Assembly: GCA_028870845.1 (NCBI GenBank)
Contig: JAGWOR010000004.1
Coordinates: 1 to 64,000 of the forward strand
Length of the DNA: 64,000 nt
Origin: Gammaproteobacteria bacterium
Lineage (GTDB): Bacteria; Pseudomonadota; Gammaproteobacteria; Natronospirales; REEB76
Reading direction: 5' to 3'
Under the pieces are notes generated by a model. The model worked only from the letters and a program-made list of their open reading frames with translations, was not told where the DNA came from and did not search any database. A program made the translations under genes and the position numbers. Below are positions 33,263 to 42,194 of this stretch, piece after piece. The number at the start of each line of letters is the position of its first letter. Within the stretch, counting starts at the first letter, position 1.

Positions 33263-35064
33263 GCCGCGGCTCCCTTGGCAAGTGCCTTACTGATGCCCTC
33301 AGTGATGCAACGGGAATCGATCGGCATGCCGCCGTAATGCAGGATGGAAGTGAGCTTGCGCTTTTCCACGCGGGTTTCCAGCAGCAACAGCGATTTCAGC
33401 TGCGCATCCCGGTTTTGCTCCACCACGAATATGTGCTCGTGGCCGTCCAGGAATTCCTCCACCTGGCGGTTGAAGGGAAAGGCCCGCACCCGCAAGTAGT
33501 TTACTTCGGTGCCTTCCCGGGCCAGCACGTCCAGAGCTTCAAGCACCGCGCCATCGCAGCTGCCGAGTGAAACGATGGCGGTCTTGACGCCCTTCTTAAT
33601 GCGCAACACCGGCGCCGGCACCAGCTGCTTGGCGGTGTCGTGCTTGCGGCGCAAGCGGTCGAGCACATCCTGATACTCAGCCGCATCTTCGGTGTAGCCG
33701 CCGAAGCGATTGTGGCCGGAGCCGCGGGTGAAGTACGAGCCCTTGGCGCTCACACCCGGGTAGGTGCGATAACAGATGCCGTCGCTATCGTTGTCGATGT
33801 AGCGCCGGAACACCTGCATGCTTTCCAGTTGTTCACGGGAATAGACCTTGCCGCGATCGGGGATGTAATTCTGGTCCCATTTCAGCTTGGGCACCATCCA
33901 GTCATTCATGCCGATGTCCAGGTCGCTCATCACGAACACCGGGGTCTGCAATTGTTCGGCCAGATCGAATGCCTGCACTGCGAACTGGAAGCATTCGCCC
34001 GGATCCGCCGGGAACAGCAGCACATGCCGGGTGTCGCCGTGTGACGCATAGGCGCAGAACAGCAGGTCGCTCTGCTGGGTGCGGGTGGGCATGCCGGTGG
34101 ACGGCCCGACACGTTGCACGTCGAATAACACCGCCGGAATTTCCGCGTAATAGGCGAAGCCGATGAACTCGTTCATGAGTGAAATGCCCGGGCCGCTGGT
34201 GGGCGTGAAGGCGCGCGCCCCGTTCCAGGCCGCACCCAGCACCATGCCGATGGCGGACAGCTCGTCTTCCGCCTGCACGATGCAGTAACGGTGCTTGCCG
34301 GATTGCTTGTCCACCCGGTAGCGCTCACAAAAATCCTTGAAGGCATCCATCAGGGACGTGGAGGGCGTGATCGGATACCAGGCGCCTACGGTGGCGCCGG
34401 CATACACACAGCCAAGCCCGGCCATGGTGTTGCCGTCCACCATAATATGATCGGCAGTAGCCTGCATGCGTTCCAGCTTCAGCGGCAACGGACATTTGCA
34501 GTGTTCCTTGGCGTAGTTATAACCCAGCTCGATGGATTTGAGGTTGCCGGCGATGAGTTTTTCCTTGTTGCCGAATGTTTCCTTGAGCAGTTGCGTGATC
34601 ACCTGCATGTCGATGTCCAGCAACGCTGCCAGTGCCCCCACATAACAGACATTCTTCATAAGAATACGGGCGCGAACATTTTCAAAATGCGTGTTCACCA
34701 TCTGCGACAGCGGGATGCCGATGACCGTTATGTCGTCGCGCACCAGTTGCTTGTCCCGCGGCCATGTGGAGTCGTAGAGCAGGTAGCCGCCGGGGCTCAC
34801 ATCCGCCAGGTCCTGGGCATAGGTCTGGGCGTTCATCGCTACCATAATGTCCACCCGTCCTGAGCGAGCCATGTAGCCCTCGCGGCTTACGCGGATCTCA
34901 AACCAGGTGGGCAGCCCCTGGATGTTGGATGGAAAGAAATTTTTGCCCACCACCGGAATGCCCATCCTGAAGATGGCCTTCATCAGCAGCCCGTTGGCGC
35001 TGGCCGAACCGGTGCCGTTAACATTGGCGATCTTGATGACGAAGTCGTTGATGCGTGTTTGCAT
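33259..35064 (-). CDS. korA: 2-oxoacid:acceptor oxidoreductase, alpha subunit with fused gamma domain
   Basis: Starting at the ATG at 35064, four bases after the upstream stop, the protein has 601 residues. An N-terminal gamma-type domain (about 1-190) includes GTGSASANGLLMKAIFRMG. The pyruvate:ferredoxin oxidoreductase-type alpha domain then has YPITPSTSLMD and GPGISLMNEFIGFAYYAEIPAVLFDVQRVGPSTGMPTRTQQSDL. This gamma-alpha fusion is the KorA arrangement. The ORF track's start 48 codons earlier lies within the upstream gene and is rejected. Substrate is most likely 2-oxoglutarate, but pyruvate or others are not excluded. Confidence 0.9.
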   Translation of the reverse strand: MQTRINDFVIKIANVNGTGSASANGLLMKAIFRMGIPVVGKNFFPSNIQGLPTWFEIRVSREGYMARSGRVDIMVAMNAQTYAQDLADVSPGGYLLYDSTWPRDKQLVRDDITVIGIPLSQMVNTHFENVRARILMKNVCYVGALAALLDIDMQVITQLLKETFGNKEKLIAGNLKSIELGYNYAKEHCKCPLPLKLERMQATADHIMVDGNTMAGLGCVYAGATVGAWYPITPSTSLMDAFKDFCERYRVDKQSGKHRYCIVQAEDELSAIGMVLGAAWNGARAFTPTSGPGISLMNEFIGFAYYAEIPAVLFDVQRVGPSTGMPTRTQQSDLLFCAYASHGDTRHVLLFPADPGECFQFAVQAFDLAEQLQTPVFVMSDLDIGMNDWMVPKLKWDQNYIPDRGKVYSREQLESMQVFRRYIDNDSDGICYRTYPGVSAKGSYFTRGSGHNRFGGYTEDAAEYQDVLDRLRRKHDTAKQLVPAPVLRIKKGVKTAIVSLGSCDGAVLEALDVLAREGTEVNYLRVRAFPFNRQVEEFLDGHEHIFVVEQNRDAQLKSLLLLETRVEKRKLTSILHYGGMPIDSRCITEGISKALAKGAAA

Positions 35065-35068
35065 GGAT

Positions 35069-36871
35069 TCAGGCTGTACGCCGCTGCGGCGCAGGTTGCG
35101 GGTTCTGGTCTCCGGCATAAGGTATCTTAAGCACGGATCTCTGCATGTCCCAGGCGGCGGTCGGGCAACGCTCCGCGCAAAGCCCGCAATGCACGCATTG
35201 GTCTTCATCCTTGACCATCACCCGGCCGGTCTGCTTGAGTGCCGCCGAAACGAACAATGGCTGCTGGCGATTTTCGGCCGGAGCTTTGAGGCGTCCGCGT
35301 AGCTCATCTTCATCGCCATTCGCAGTAATGGTCAGACAGGCGGTAGGACATATGTCGATGCAGGCATCGCATTCAATGCACAGAGGGGCAAAGAACACGG
35401 TCTGGATGTCGCAGTTAAGGCAGCGTTCCACCTCCACCTGAGCCTGTTCAGCGCTAAATCCCAGCTCCACTTCGATATTGATCTTTTTGAAGCGCTCTTT
35501 GAGGCTGACGTGCGGCACCAAGCGGCGCACTGAGGGATCAAAACTGTTGCTGTAGCTCCACTCGTGTATACCCATCTTGGTGCTGGTGAGATTCATGGCA
35601 TATGCAAGCCGGTCGGTAAGATCTTCGCCATGGCAGTACTTGTGAATGGATATTGCAGCCTGGTGGCCGTGCTCTACGGCCCAGATGATGTTCTTGGGAC
35701 CAAAGGCTGAATCGCCACCGAAAAATATGCCGGGGCGCGTGGATTGCATGGTGGTCTTGTCCACCACCGGTACATGCCATTTGTCCAGCTCAATGCCGAT
35801 ATCGGATTCAATCCATGGAAACGCGTTCTCCTGACCGATGGCCAGTACGATATCGTCTGCGGGATAGAATTTTTCCGCCACCACCCTGGACTTCAATTTC
35901 CCATGGTCATCCTGGTATTCCATCACCTCAAACAGCATGCCGGCGATGCGGCCATTTTTGATGACAAATTCCTTGGGAGAATGGCACTCCACCATCTCCA
36001 CGCTTTCTTCGACGGCCTCTTCCAGCTCCCAATCCGAGGCCTTGGTCATACTCAACGGCTTGCGCGCCATGACTTTAACGTCATGCGCTCCGAGTCGCAG
36101 TGAGCTGCGGCAGCAATCCATTGCGGTATTACCCGCGCCGATGATGAGCACACGCTTGCCGATGGAATTGATGTGGCCGAAAGCCACGGATTCCAGCCAG
36201 TCGATGCCGATATGGACGTGCGCGGTATCGTCGTAGCGGCCGGGGATATCGAGATTTTTACCGCGCGGTGCGCCGCTGCCCACAAAGATGGCGTCAAACC
36301 CCTGCTGCAGCAATGTGCGCATGCTGCTTATCGGCTGGTTCAGGCGCAGGTCCACGCCCATGTCCACGATCATGTCGATTTCTTCCGTCAACACCTGAGC
36401 CGGCAACCGGAATGCAGGAATGTTGGTGCGCATCAAGCCACCTGGCTCGTGCTGTTTCTCGAAGATCACAAATTCATAACCCAGCGGCATCAGATCGTTG
36501 GCGACTGTAAGCGAGGCACATCCGGCGCCCACGCAAGCGATGCGCTTGCCGTTTTTTTGCTTGGGGATTTGCGGCAGGCGCTTGCTGATGTCGCCACGGT
36601 TGTCAGCCGCTACCCGTTTCAGGCGGCAGATGGCCACCGGTTTTTCATCGACGCGCCCGCGGCGGCAGGCAGGCTCGCAGGGACGGTCACATACCCGGCC
36701 CAATATGCCGGGGAACACATTGGACTCCCGGTTCAACAGATAGGCATCCGCATACCGTCCTTGTGCGATCAGCCGGATATATTCGGGAATATTGGTGTGC
36801 GCCGGACAGGCCCATTGGCAATCCACGACTTTGTGAAAATAGTCGGGGTTCGAGGTATCGGTTGGCTTCAC
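35069..36871 (-). CDS. korC: GltD-like FAD/iron-sulfur oxidoreductase, third subunit of the Kor operon
   Basis: A 600-residue flavoprotein. The N-terminus has GltD-like cysteines (CQWACPAHTNIPEYI, CDRPCEPACRRGRVDEKPVAICRLKR), followed by an FAD site VGAGCASLT with Cys/Ala replacing the usual Pro/Ala, and an NAD(P)H site IIGAGNTAMDC. The C-terminal part contains two ferredoxin clusters, CIECDACIDICP and CVHCGLCAERCP. It is the first gene of the korCAB operon. The order matches 2-oxoglutarate:NADP+ oxidoreductases described from denitrifying betaproteobacteria such as Azoarcus, where this subunit links ferredoxin-type centres to NADP+. The korC symbol is by that analogy. Confidence 0.82.
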   Translation of the reverse strand: MKPTDTSNPDYFHKVVDCQWACPAHTNIPEYIRLIAQGRYADAYLLNRESNVFPGILGRVCDRPCEPACRRGRVDEKPVAICRLKRVAADNRGDISKRLPQIPKQKNGKRIACVGAGCASLTVANDLMPLGYEFVIFEKQHEPGGLMRTNIPAFRLPAQVLTEEIDMIVDMGVDLRLNQPISSMRTLLQQGFDAIFVGSGAPRGKNLDIPGRYDDTAHVHIGIDWLESVAFGHINSIGKRVLIIGAGNTAMDCCRSSLRLGAHDVKVMARKPLSMTKASDWELEEAVEESVEMVECHSPKEFVIKNGRIAGMLFEVMEYQDDHGKLKSRVVAEKFYPADDIVLAIGQENAFPWIESDIGIELDKWHVPVVDKTTMQSTRPGIFFGGDSAFGPKNIIWAVEHGHQAAISIHKYCHGEDLTDRLAYAMNLTSTKMGIHEWSYSNSFDPSVRRLVPHVSLKERFKKINIEVELGFSAEQAQVEVERCLNCDIQTVFFAPLCIECDACIDICPTACLTITANGDEDELRGRLKAPAENRQQPLFVSAALKQTGRVMVKDEDQCVHCGLCAERCPTAAWDMQRSVLKIPYAGDQNPQPAPQRRTA

Positions 36872-37023
36872 GATTGCTCCGGCAGCAGGGCGTTCACAGT
36901 TGTACAGTTCACGGCTTTCCCATAAATAACCGCCCGCGCCTCCTGAAGCCCGATTAGCAGGTGATTATCATAGACTAGTGTCCGTAAAAGGAAAATCCGG
37001 CAGCTGGGAAATCATCGGGAATA

Positions 37024-37037
37024 TTGACCTGGATCAA
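37024..37037. promoter_or_regulatory. FNR/ANR-like site upstream of the kor operon
   Basis: TTGACCTGGATCAA matches TTGATnnnnATCAA at 9 of 10 conserved positions. It lies in the intergenic region about 153-166 bases upstream of the korC start codon, suitable for oxygen control of an oxygen-sensitive enzyme. The downstream GGDEF gene ends next to it, so the kor operon is the likely target. Confidence 0.4.
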
Positions 37038-37048
37038 TACCCCAGGCT

Positions 37049-38323
37049 TCAGTTACTCGGCTTTGGCAGCACCCCCGGTACGGCATGATCATCCCGGGCA
37101 GCGCGTTTCTGTGCATACATGGAACGGTCGGCCTCGTGAAGTGCGATCTCGATGTTATCCGCGTTGCTGAAATCCGCGGTACCAAGGCTGGCCCGTAACG
37201 GGATGAGCGCCCCGTTGTCGTTTAATTTGAGCGATGGAGCGGTTGCGATGAGTTCCTGAATGCGCGGACCCGCGATGCTTGACAGCGCACGCGGCATTAC
37301 CACCAGAAATTCATCACCACCGAGGCGGTAAAGCTTATCCGAAGGCCGCAAACCGGCGCGCAATACCGAGGCAAAATACTGGAGCAGCGCGTCGCCATAT
37401 TTATGGCCGTATTTATCGTTCACATCCTTGAGATTGTCCATGTCTAGAACCACCAGGGTTCCATAAGTCCCGCGGGCGTCCTCCAAGCCGGCCCCCTCGT
37501 TGAAGGCGCGGCGGTTATAGGCACCCGTCATGGAGTCCAGCAAGGACTCCCGTAACAGTTGTTCATGGGCGATACGCAGTTCGCGATGCGCGGTATCGAG
37601 CTCGCGGTTGGCATCTTCAAACAGCACCAGCACCATGCCAAATGCCAGCAGCATGCACGCCGTCAGATCAAGATAATTATTCGGCCCCGCCAGCAGCCGT
37701 GCCAGGTTCAGACCAATGTGCACTGCGGGAGTTACCTCCCCCAGCAGCAACGGCAGGTATACCAGCCACAGCACCAAAGTGGCGGCCAAGACGATGCCGG
37801 TGGTGCGCGTACCCAGGCTACGGCGTGGAGCCGGCAGATTCAGGATGGCCACCGTGCAGAACGAATACACCACCACGTTGCATAAACCTTGCCAGAACAT
37901 GAGGGCATGCAGGCTGGGTGAAAATACCACCGATATCAGCGTCACTGCTCCGATCAAGGCCCAAAGCCAGCGCATGACGCCCATGAACTGATAAGACATA
38001 CCCTTGAGATAGAGCAGCGTGCCCTGCAAAAGCAGGGCTATAAAAGCGAGCTTGCAGAACTGATAGACGAAATAGCAGATCTTGACCCAGACTCCGGTCT
38101 CAAAACCCGGGCCAATAACTACAGGAAATACGTAGAAGCGCGCTACCAGGGCCAACAAGGCGATGGAGTAGGCCAGCCAGGCGTTGCTCCAGGCGTAAAA
38201 GTACGGACGCCGACCGGCGTGCCGCCTCAACAGCATGAAAAGCATGACCAGCAGAAAAACTGCCGCCATCTGGCTGATAAGCCCGAAACTCATCAGCATT
38301 TGTGTACCAGCGCTGTCGTTCAC
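37049..38323 (-). CDS. Membrane-anchored diguanylate cyclase (GGDEF)
   Basis: About 424 residues. Six or more hydrophobic helices fill residues 10-240, then a short coiled coil (VLFEDANRELDTAHRELRIAHEQLL) leads into the GGDEF domain. Catalytic RLGGDEFLVVMP is intact and a canonical I-site RPSD lies five residues upstream, so this should be an active, product-inhibited cyclase making c-di-GMP. The start is a GTG at 38323 with AAGGAG about twelve bases upstream; an ATG eight codons later is an alternative. It is divergent from the GGDEF-EAL gene, across 231 bases containing a large inverted repeat. Confidence 0.87.
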   Translation of the reverse strand: MNDSAGTQMLMSFGLISQMAAVFLLVMLFMLLRRHAGRRPYFYAWSNAWLAYSIALLALVARFYVFPVVIGPGFETGVWVKICYFVYQFCKLAFIALLLQGTLLYLKGMSYQFMGVMRWLWALIGAVTLISVVFSPSLHALMFWQGLCNVVVYSFCTVAILNLPAPRRSLGTRTTGIVLAATLVLWLVYLPLLLGEVTPAVHIGLNLARLLAGPNNYLDLTACMLLAFGMVLVLFEDANRELDTAHRELRIAHEQLLRESLLDSMTGAYNRRAFNEGAGLEDARGTYGTLVVLDMDNLKDVNDKYGHKYGDALLQYFASVLRAGLRPSDKLYRLGGDEFLVVMPRALSSIAGPRIQELIATAPSLKLNDNGALIPLRASLGTADFSNADNIEIALHEADRSMYAQKRAARDDHAVPGVLPKPSN

Positions 38324-38439
38324 CCCCGAAATCTGCTCCTTGCCGGAAAGCTACCGTCGTCGGAGCCATAGGGTACCAGCCTTGACATACCTGACATAAT
38401 ACCCTCAGGACTCCACCCATCGGCAGAATCATGCCGTTG

Positions 38440-38490
38440 GTGCCAATGTAAACACTGGACAGTGGGGTGGTGTTTCTGCAAACTTGGCAC
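38440..38490. promoter_or_regulatory. Long interrupted inverted repeat between two divergent c-di-GMP genes
   Basis: The arms GTGCCAA-n-AAACAC and GTGTTT-n-TTGGCAC face each other across about 14 bases, in the gap between the divergent GGDEF and GGDEF-EAL genes. It could be a shared operator or an RNA stem in one leader. No T-run follows it. Confidence 0.3.
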
Positions 38491-38554
38491 ATGTCACTAT
38501 ACATAAGGTGACCTGCCAGCCCTCTACAGAAGAGGCGCTGGGAAACCGGGAGGC

Positions 38555-40573
38555 TTGATGGCAATTGCCACCATGGCGGATTCGCATGTACCGAGCCGCG
38601 ACGTCGGGCTATTGGTCAGGGCGGAACTCACCAATCTTCTGTTTGACAATACCCGGGGAACCCATCTGGCGGCGGTTATCGTCGCGGCGCTACTGGTGGC
38701 GCTGGCTTGGCATACCTCCGTAAATCAACTGGCGCTCTCGGCCTGGCTGGCCGGCATGCTGGCGCTGGAAACCGCCCGTGGACTGCTGAACCGGCGTTTC
38801 CGCTACCTGCGCATCGACGGCATGAACGCGGCCCTTTGGGAACGGCGTTTCCTGGTGGGTAATGCCCTGTCCGCCTGCGGCTGGGGTGTGGCCGGGGCAT
38901 TACTGTTTCCATCCGGGGATGTAGCCCACCAACTCTTCCTGGCCACCATCATTATGTCCGCCTGCGCCCTGGCGATGCCGGCCCTGTCGCCTTCCCTCAA
39001 AAGCTACGCGGTGTTCATCTCGCTGGCGGGGCTGCCGCTGATAATCCGGCTGCTGCTAACTTTCCATGCCCTGCAGACCGCCGCCGCACTGCTGGCAGTG
39101 GTCATGTCGGCCTTGCTGTTGCGAATGTCGATGGGCATGCACAAACGTCTGGTAGACCAGCTCAATACACGCTTCGCATTCGCGGATATTGCGGATGAAT
39201 TGCGTGCTGAGATGGCCGACCGCAAACGCGCTGAAGAACAACTGACACAGCTTGCGAACTTTGACTCACTCACCGGCTTGCCTAACCGGACATTATTCGA
39301 ACAAAAGCTCGGCAATGCCATCAAGCGTGCACGCCGTGGTGATGCACAGCTGGCGGTACTGTTCGTTGACCTGGACAGGTTCAAGCACATTAATGATTCA
39401 CTCGGACACCAGACCGGTGACCTGGTTTTAAAACGTGTTGCACAGAGGTTGAAACGCTGTATCAAGGATCGCGACACTGTGGCCCGCCTATCCGGAGATG
39501 AATTCATCGTGCTGGTGGAGCACGTGGACAAGCGCAGGGATATTGAACACCTGGCGGAACGCATATTGCGAACCCTGGCCAAACCCATGCTGCTGAGCGA
39601 GACCGAATTGCGCGTAACCGGCAGCGTCGGGATTACCCTGCTGGCTGCGGACAGTCCGGATGCCAAAAGCCTGCTCGCCAATGCCGACACGGCCCTGTAC
39701 CGGGCCAAGCACCGCGGCCGGAATAGCTATCAGTTTTTCACCCCGGACATGCATGAAGCTGCGCTCAAGCGCCTGAAACGCGAGGTGGAATTGCGCAAAG
39801 CATTGACCCGCGGCGAGTTGGTGCTGCACTACCAGCCGCTGTTCGACGTCCTGAAAGGCGAAATCATGGGTTTGGAAGCGTTGCTGCGCTGGCACAGCCA
39901 GGAATTCGGCCTGGTTGGACCTGCCGAATTCATACCTTTGGCCGAGGAAACCGGCCTCATCATCCCGATCGGGGAGTGGGTCTTACGCGAAGCCTGCAGG
40001 CAGGCGGTGCAGTGGCGCAACGTCTATGGTGCCGAGTTCCACATGGCGGTTAACCTCTCAGCACGCCAGTTCACAGTACCGGACCTGGCCAGCACCGTGG
40101 GACGGATACTCGGTGAAAGCGGCCTTCCGCCGCAGGCCTTGATCCTGGAAATCACCGAGAGCGTCGCCCTCAGCAATGAAGCCAGCAACCTCGAGGAACT
40201 GGTCAAGTTGCGCAGCATGGGCATCAGCCTGGCGCTGGATGATTTCGGCACCGGTAACTCTTCGCTGGGCTATCTCAAGCGCTTTCCGATCGACGTGCTC
40301 AAACTGGATCGCAGCTTCGTGCACGATGTGGCCTTGAATCATGAGGACGCGGCGGTGGCACGTGCCACCATCAAGCTCGCCAATTCACTCGGCCACCGGG
40401 TGGTTGCCGAAGGCGTGGAAAACGCGGACCAGCTGGAATGGCTACAAATGGAAAGCTGCGCACTCATCCAGGGTTTTTTACTGAGCGAACCACTGGATGC
40501 GCATTCCTGCGAAAAACTTATGACCGCGCATGCCTGGGGCAGGCTCCCTCCGGGTTCAGTAAAAGTTAACTAG
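38555..40573 (+). CDS. Membrane GGDEF-EAL dual-domain c-di-GMP protein
   Basis: A 672-residue protein with about six N-terminal helices (residues 30-200), a GGDEF domain and an EAL domain. The cyclase motif is ARLSGDEF. SGDEF variants can be active, but the upstream I-site is absent, with KDRD where RxxD is expected. The EAL domain keeps EALLRW, the NLSARQF loop, LDDFGTGNSSL, KLDRSF and EGVE, so phosphodiesterase activity looks intact. Net effect is probably c-di-GMP breakdown, possibly gated by the GGDEF domain. It faces the cyclase gene at 37049 divergently, pairing a maker and a breaker. Confidence 0.9.
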   Translation: MMAIATMADSHVPSRDVGLLVRAELTNLLFDNTRGTHLAAVIVAALLVALAWHTSVNQLALSAWLAGMLALETARGLLNRRFRYLRIDGMNAALWERRFLVGNALSACGWGVAGALLFPSGDVAHQLFLATIIMSACALAMPALSPSLKSYAVFISLAGLPLIIRLLLTFHALQTAAALLAVVMSALLLRMSMGMHKRLVDQLNTRFAFADIADELRAEMADRKRAEEQLTQLANFDSLTGLPNRTLFEQKLGNAIKRARRGDAQLAVLFVDLDRFKHINDSLGHQTGDLVLKRVAQRLKRCIKDRDTVARLSGDEFIVLVEHVDKRRDIEHLAERILRTLAKPMLLSETELRVTGSVGITLLAADSPDAKSLLANADTALYRAKHRGRNSYQFFTPDMHEAALKRLKREVELRKALTRGELVLHYQPLFDVLKGEIMGLEALLRWHSQEFGLVGPAEFIPLAEETGLIIPIGEWVLREACRQAVQWRNVYGAEFHMAVNLSARQFTVPDLASTVGRILGESGLPPQALILEITESVALSNEASNLEELVKLRSMGISLALDDFGTGNSSLGYLKRFPIDVLKLDRSFVHDVALNHEDAAVARATIKLANSLGHRVVAEGVENADQLEWLQMESCALIQGFLLSEPLDAHSCEKLMTAHAWGRLPPGSVKVN

Positions 40574-40660
40574 AACGGAAATTTACCCGGTCGCGGACCG
40601 GTTAAATCAGCTTCTGATAACATGCCCCCAGGATAACCCCGCGGATCACAACATGTGACC

Positions 40661-41284
40661 ATGGATATTTTCCATGACCTGCTAAAGTTTCTGGAACCGT
40701 ATCTGGCAAATTACGGTTACCCGATTCTGTTCCTGACTGTATTCATCGAAAGCTTCGGGGTACCCGCGCCGGGGCAGACAATGCTGATTGCCGCCGCAAT
40801 CCTGTGTGTGCACGGCAAACTGAATATCGCCCTGGTGTTGCTTACCGCCACTCTAGCCGCGATCAGCGGCGACAGTATCGGCTATTGGATCGGCAATCTG
40901 ACTGGCCGTCGTTTGATCCTCCGCTTCAGCAAATTTGTGCGCATCAGCGAATCACAGGTACACCACATGGAAGCGAAATTTGACCAGTACGGCGGCTGGT
41001 TCGTGACCTTTGCGCGTTTCATAGAGGTGCTGCGCCAGGTCAATGGCATCGTGGCGGGCGCGGCCGCCATGCCCTTCAGGCGCTTCTTGCTGTTCAACAG
41101 CACCGGCGCCCTATTGTGGGTTGGCGTGTGGGGTTTCGGAACATACCGCCTGGGGCGGCACTTGCAAAAGTATGCGGGCTATTTTGACAAGGCCAGCCTG
41201 TTTTTCATTGTTGCCTTGATCGTGGCCTTGGTGATGCTATTGCTGTACTTCATGAACCGGCGCTGGCATGGCCGAACAGACTGA
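40661..41284 (+). CDS. DedA family membrane protein
   Basis: About 207 residues with four to five membrane segments and the DedA/SNARE-associated motifs ESFGVPAPGQTMLIAAAIL and FARFIEVLRQVNGIVAGAAAMPFRRFLLFN. DedA proteins act as lipid (undecaprenyl phosphate or phosphatidylethanolamine) scramblases or flippases and maintain proton motive force. The ORF begins with GTG at 40655, but the ATG at 40661 two codons later is preferred. Only 87 bases separate it from the GGDEF-EAL gene. Confidence 0.88.
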   Translation: MDIFHDLLKFLEPYLANYGYPILFLTVFIESFGVPAPGQTMLIAAAILCVHGKLNIALVLLTATLAAISGDSIGYWIGNLTGRRLILRFSKFVRISESQVHHMEAKFDQYGGWFVTFARFIEVLRQVNGIVAGAAAMPFRRFLLFNSTGALLWVGVWGFGTYRLGRHLQKYAGYFDKASLFFIVALIVALVMLLLYFMNRRWHGRTD

Positions 41285-41391
41285 GGACTGAAGCCAGCAG
41301 CGCTAAGTAGGGATAGGGCCAGCAAAAAATCCGCCCGACTATTCATAAGCTATACTTTCCTGGTAACCATCAGTGATCCGGGGCGTTCGCC

Positions 41392-41883
41392 ATGAAAAAA
41401 CCGTCACTTGCATTACTCGCCGCCCTGATGCTCGCAGCTTGCACGAAGACACCGGATAAGTCTGTTGCCATACAACCAGGGGTGCCGGCGGATAACCAAG
41501 CGATCATCAAGACTGCACTCAAACAACTGATGGCCACCTGCATCGGCCTGAATCAAAGATCCTATGACCTCATTAACTGGCATGCCACCGTGGCTTCCAG
41601 TGGCGGCAATCCATACAACTACCACACGGAAAACTGGGGGTGGAAGAAATGGGTGGAGGTGACGGTGGAGGTGCGCACCAACGCCCGGGATTTGCCCGGC
41701 GAATGGAATGCCAAAGGTCAGGTACTGAAATACGATCTGGGCGGCGGCGAACAACCCGGCATTGATGGCAAAAACACCCTATCGCAACTCATGTGCGGTA
41801 CGTTGCCGGTCAGCAACGACCCGGATAATCCGGACACCTTCCTGTCTGTTCCGGAACTTAAATCACTGGACCAACTGAAATAA
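41392..41883 (+). CDS. Putative lipoprotein of unknown function
   Basis: A signal sequence MKKPSLALLAALMLAAC ends in the lipobox LAAC with Cys17 as lipid attachment site. The mature protein, about 147 residues, contains two further cysteines (TCIG and MCGT) that might form a disulfide, and an aromatic patch NYHTENWGWKKWVEVTVEV. No family recognised. It stands alone between dedA and a gene-free stretch. Confidence 0.6.
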   Translation: MKKPSLALLAALMLAACTKTPDKSVAIQPGVPADNQAIIKTALKQLMATCIGLNQRSYDLINWHATVASSGGNPYNYHTENWGWKKWVEVTVEVRTNARDLPGEWNAKGQVLKYDLGGGEQPGIDGKNTLSQLMCGTLPVSNDPDNPDTFLSVPELKSLDQLK

Positions 41884-42194
41884 CCTGCCGGCCGCCGCTA
41901 CACGGCGCCTATGCCATCAGTGCTCAACTACGCCTCGGGCAGCGCATTCACCGCTGCTGTTACATGCAATCAGGCTATTGGCCGATTACCCGCCGAGAGA
42001 TGCCTGACGACCTGCGTGCTCCCAATTATCCGTCGCAGCATCAAGCCTGAATTCAACCGGGCCACATGCCACAAAAGCATGCAGCATGGGAAATTCCCTT
42101 CGGAGCCTGAAATAGCTAACATCTGCCCCTGGACATGCAAGCACAGTTACAATCAAGTTATGCCTGAACGCCATGCCAGAATAATCGGACTGCC
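41884..42194. other. Gene-poor stretch of about 310 bases
   Basis: No convincing gene, RNA or repeat is visible. The 95-codon ORF at 41911-42198 ends with its stop overlapping the next gene's ATG, but its Cys/His/Arg-rich translation does not look like a protein and has no good ribosome site. Confidence 0.4.
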
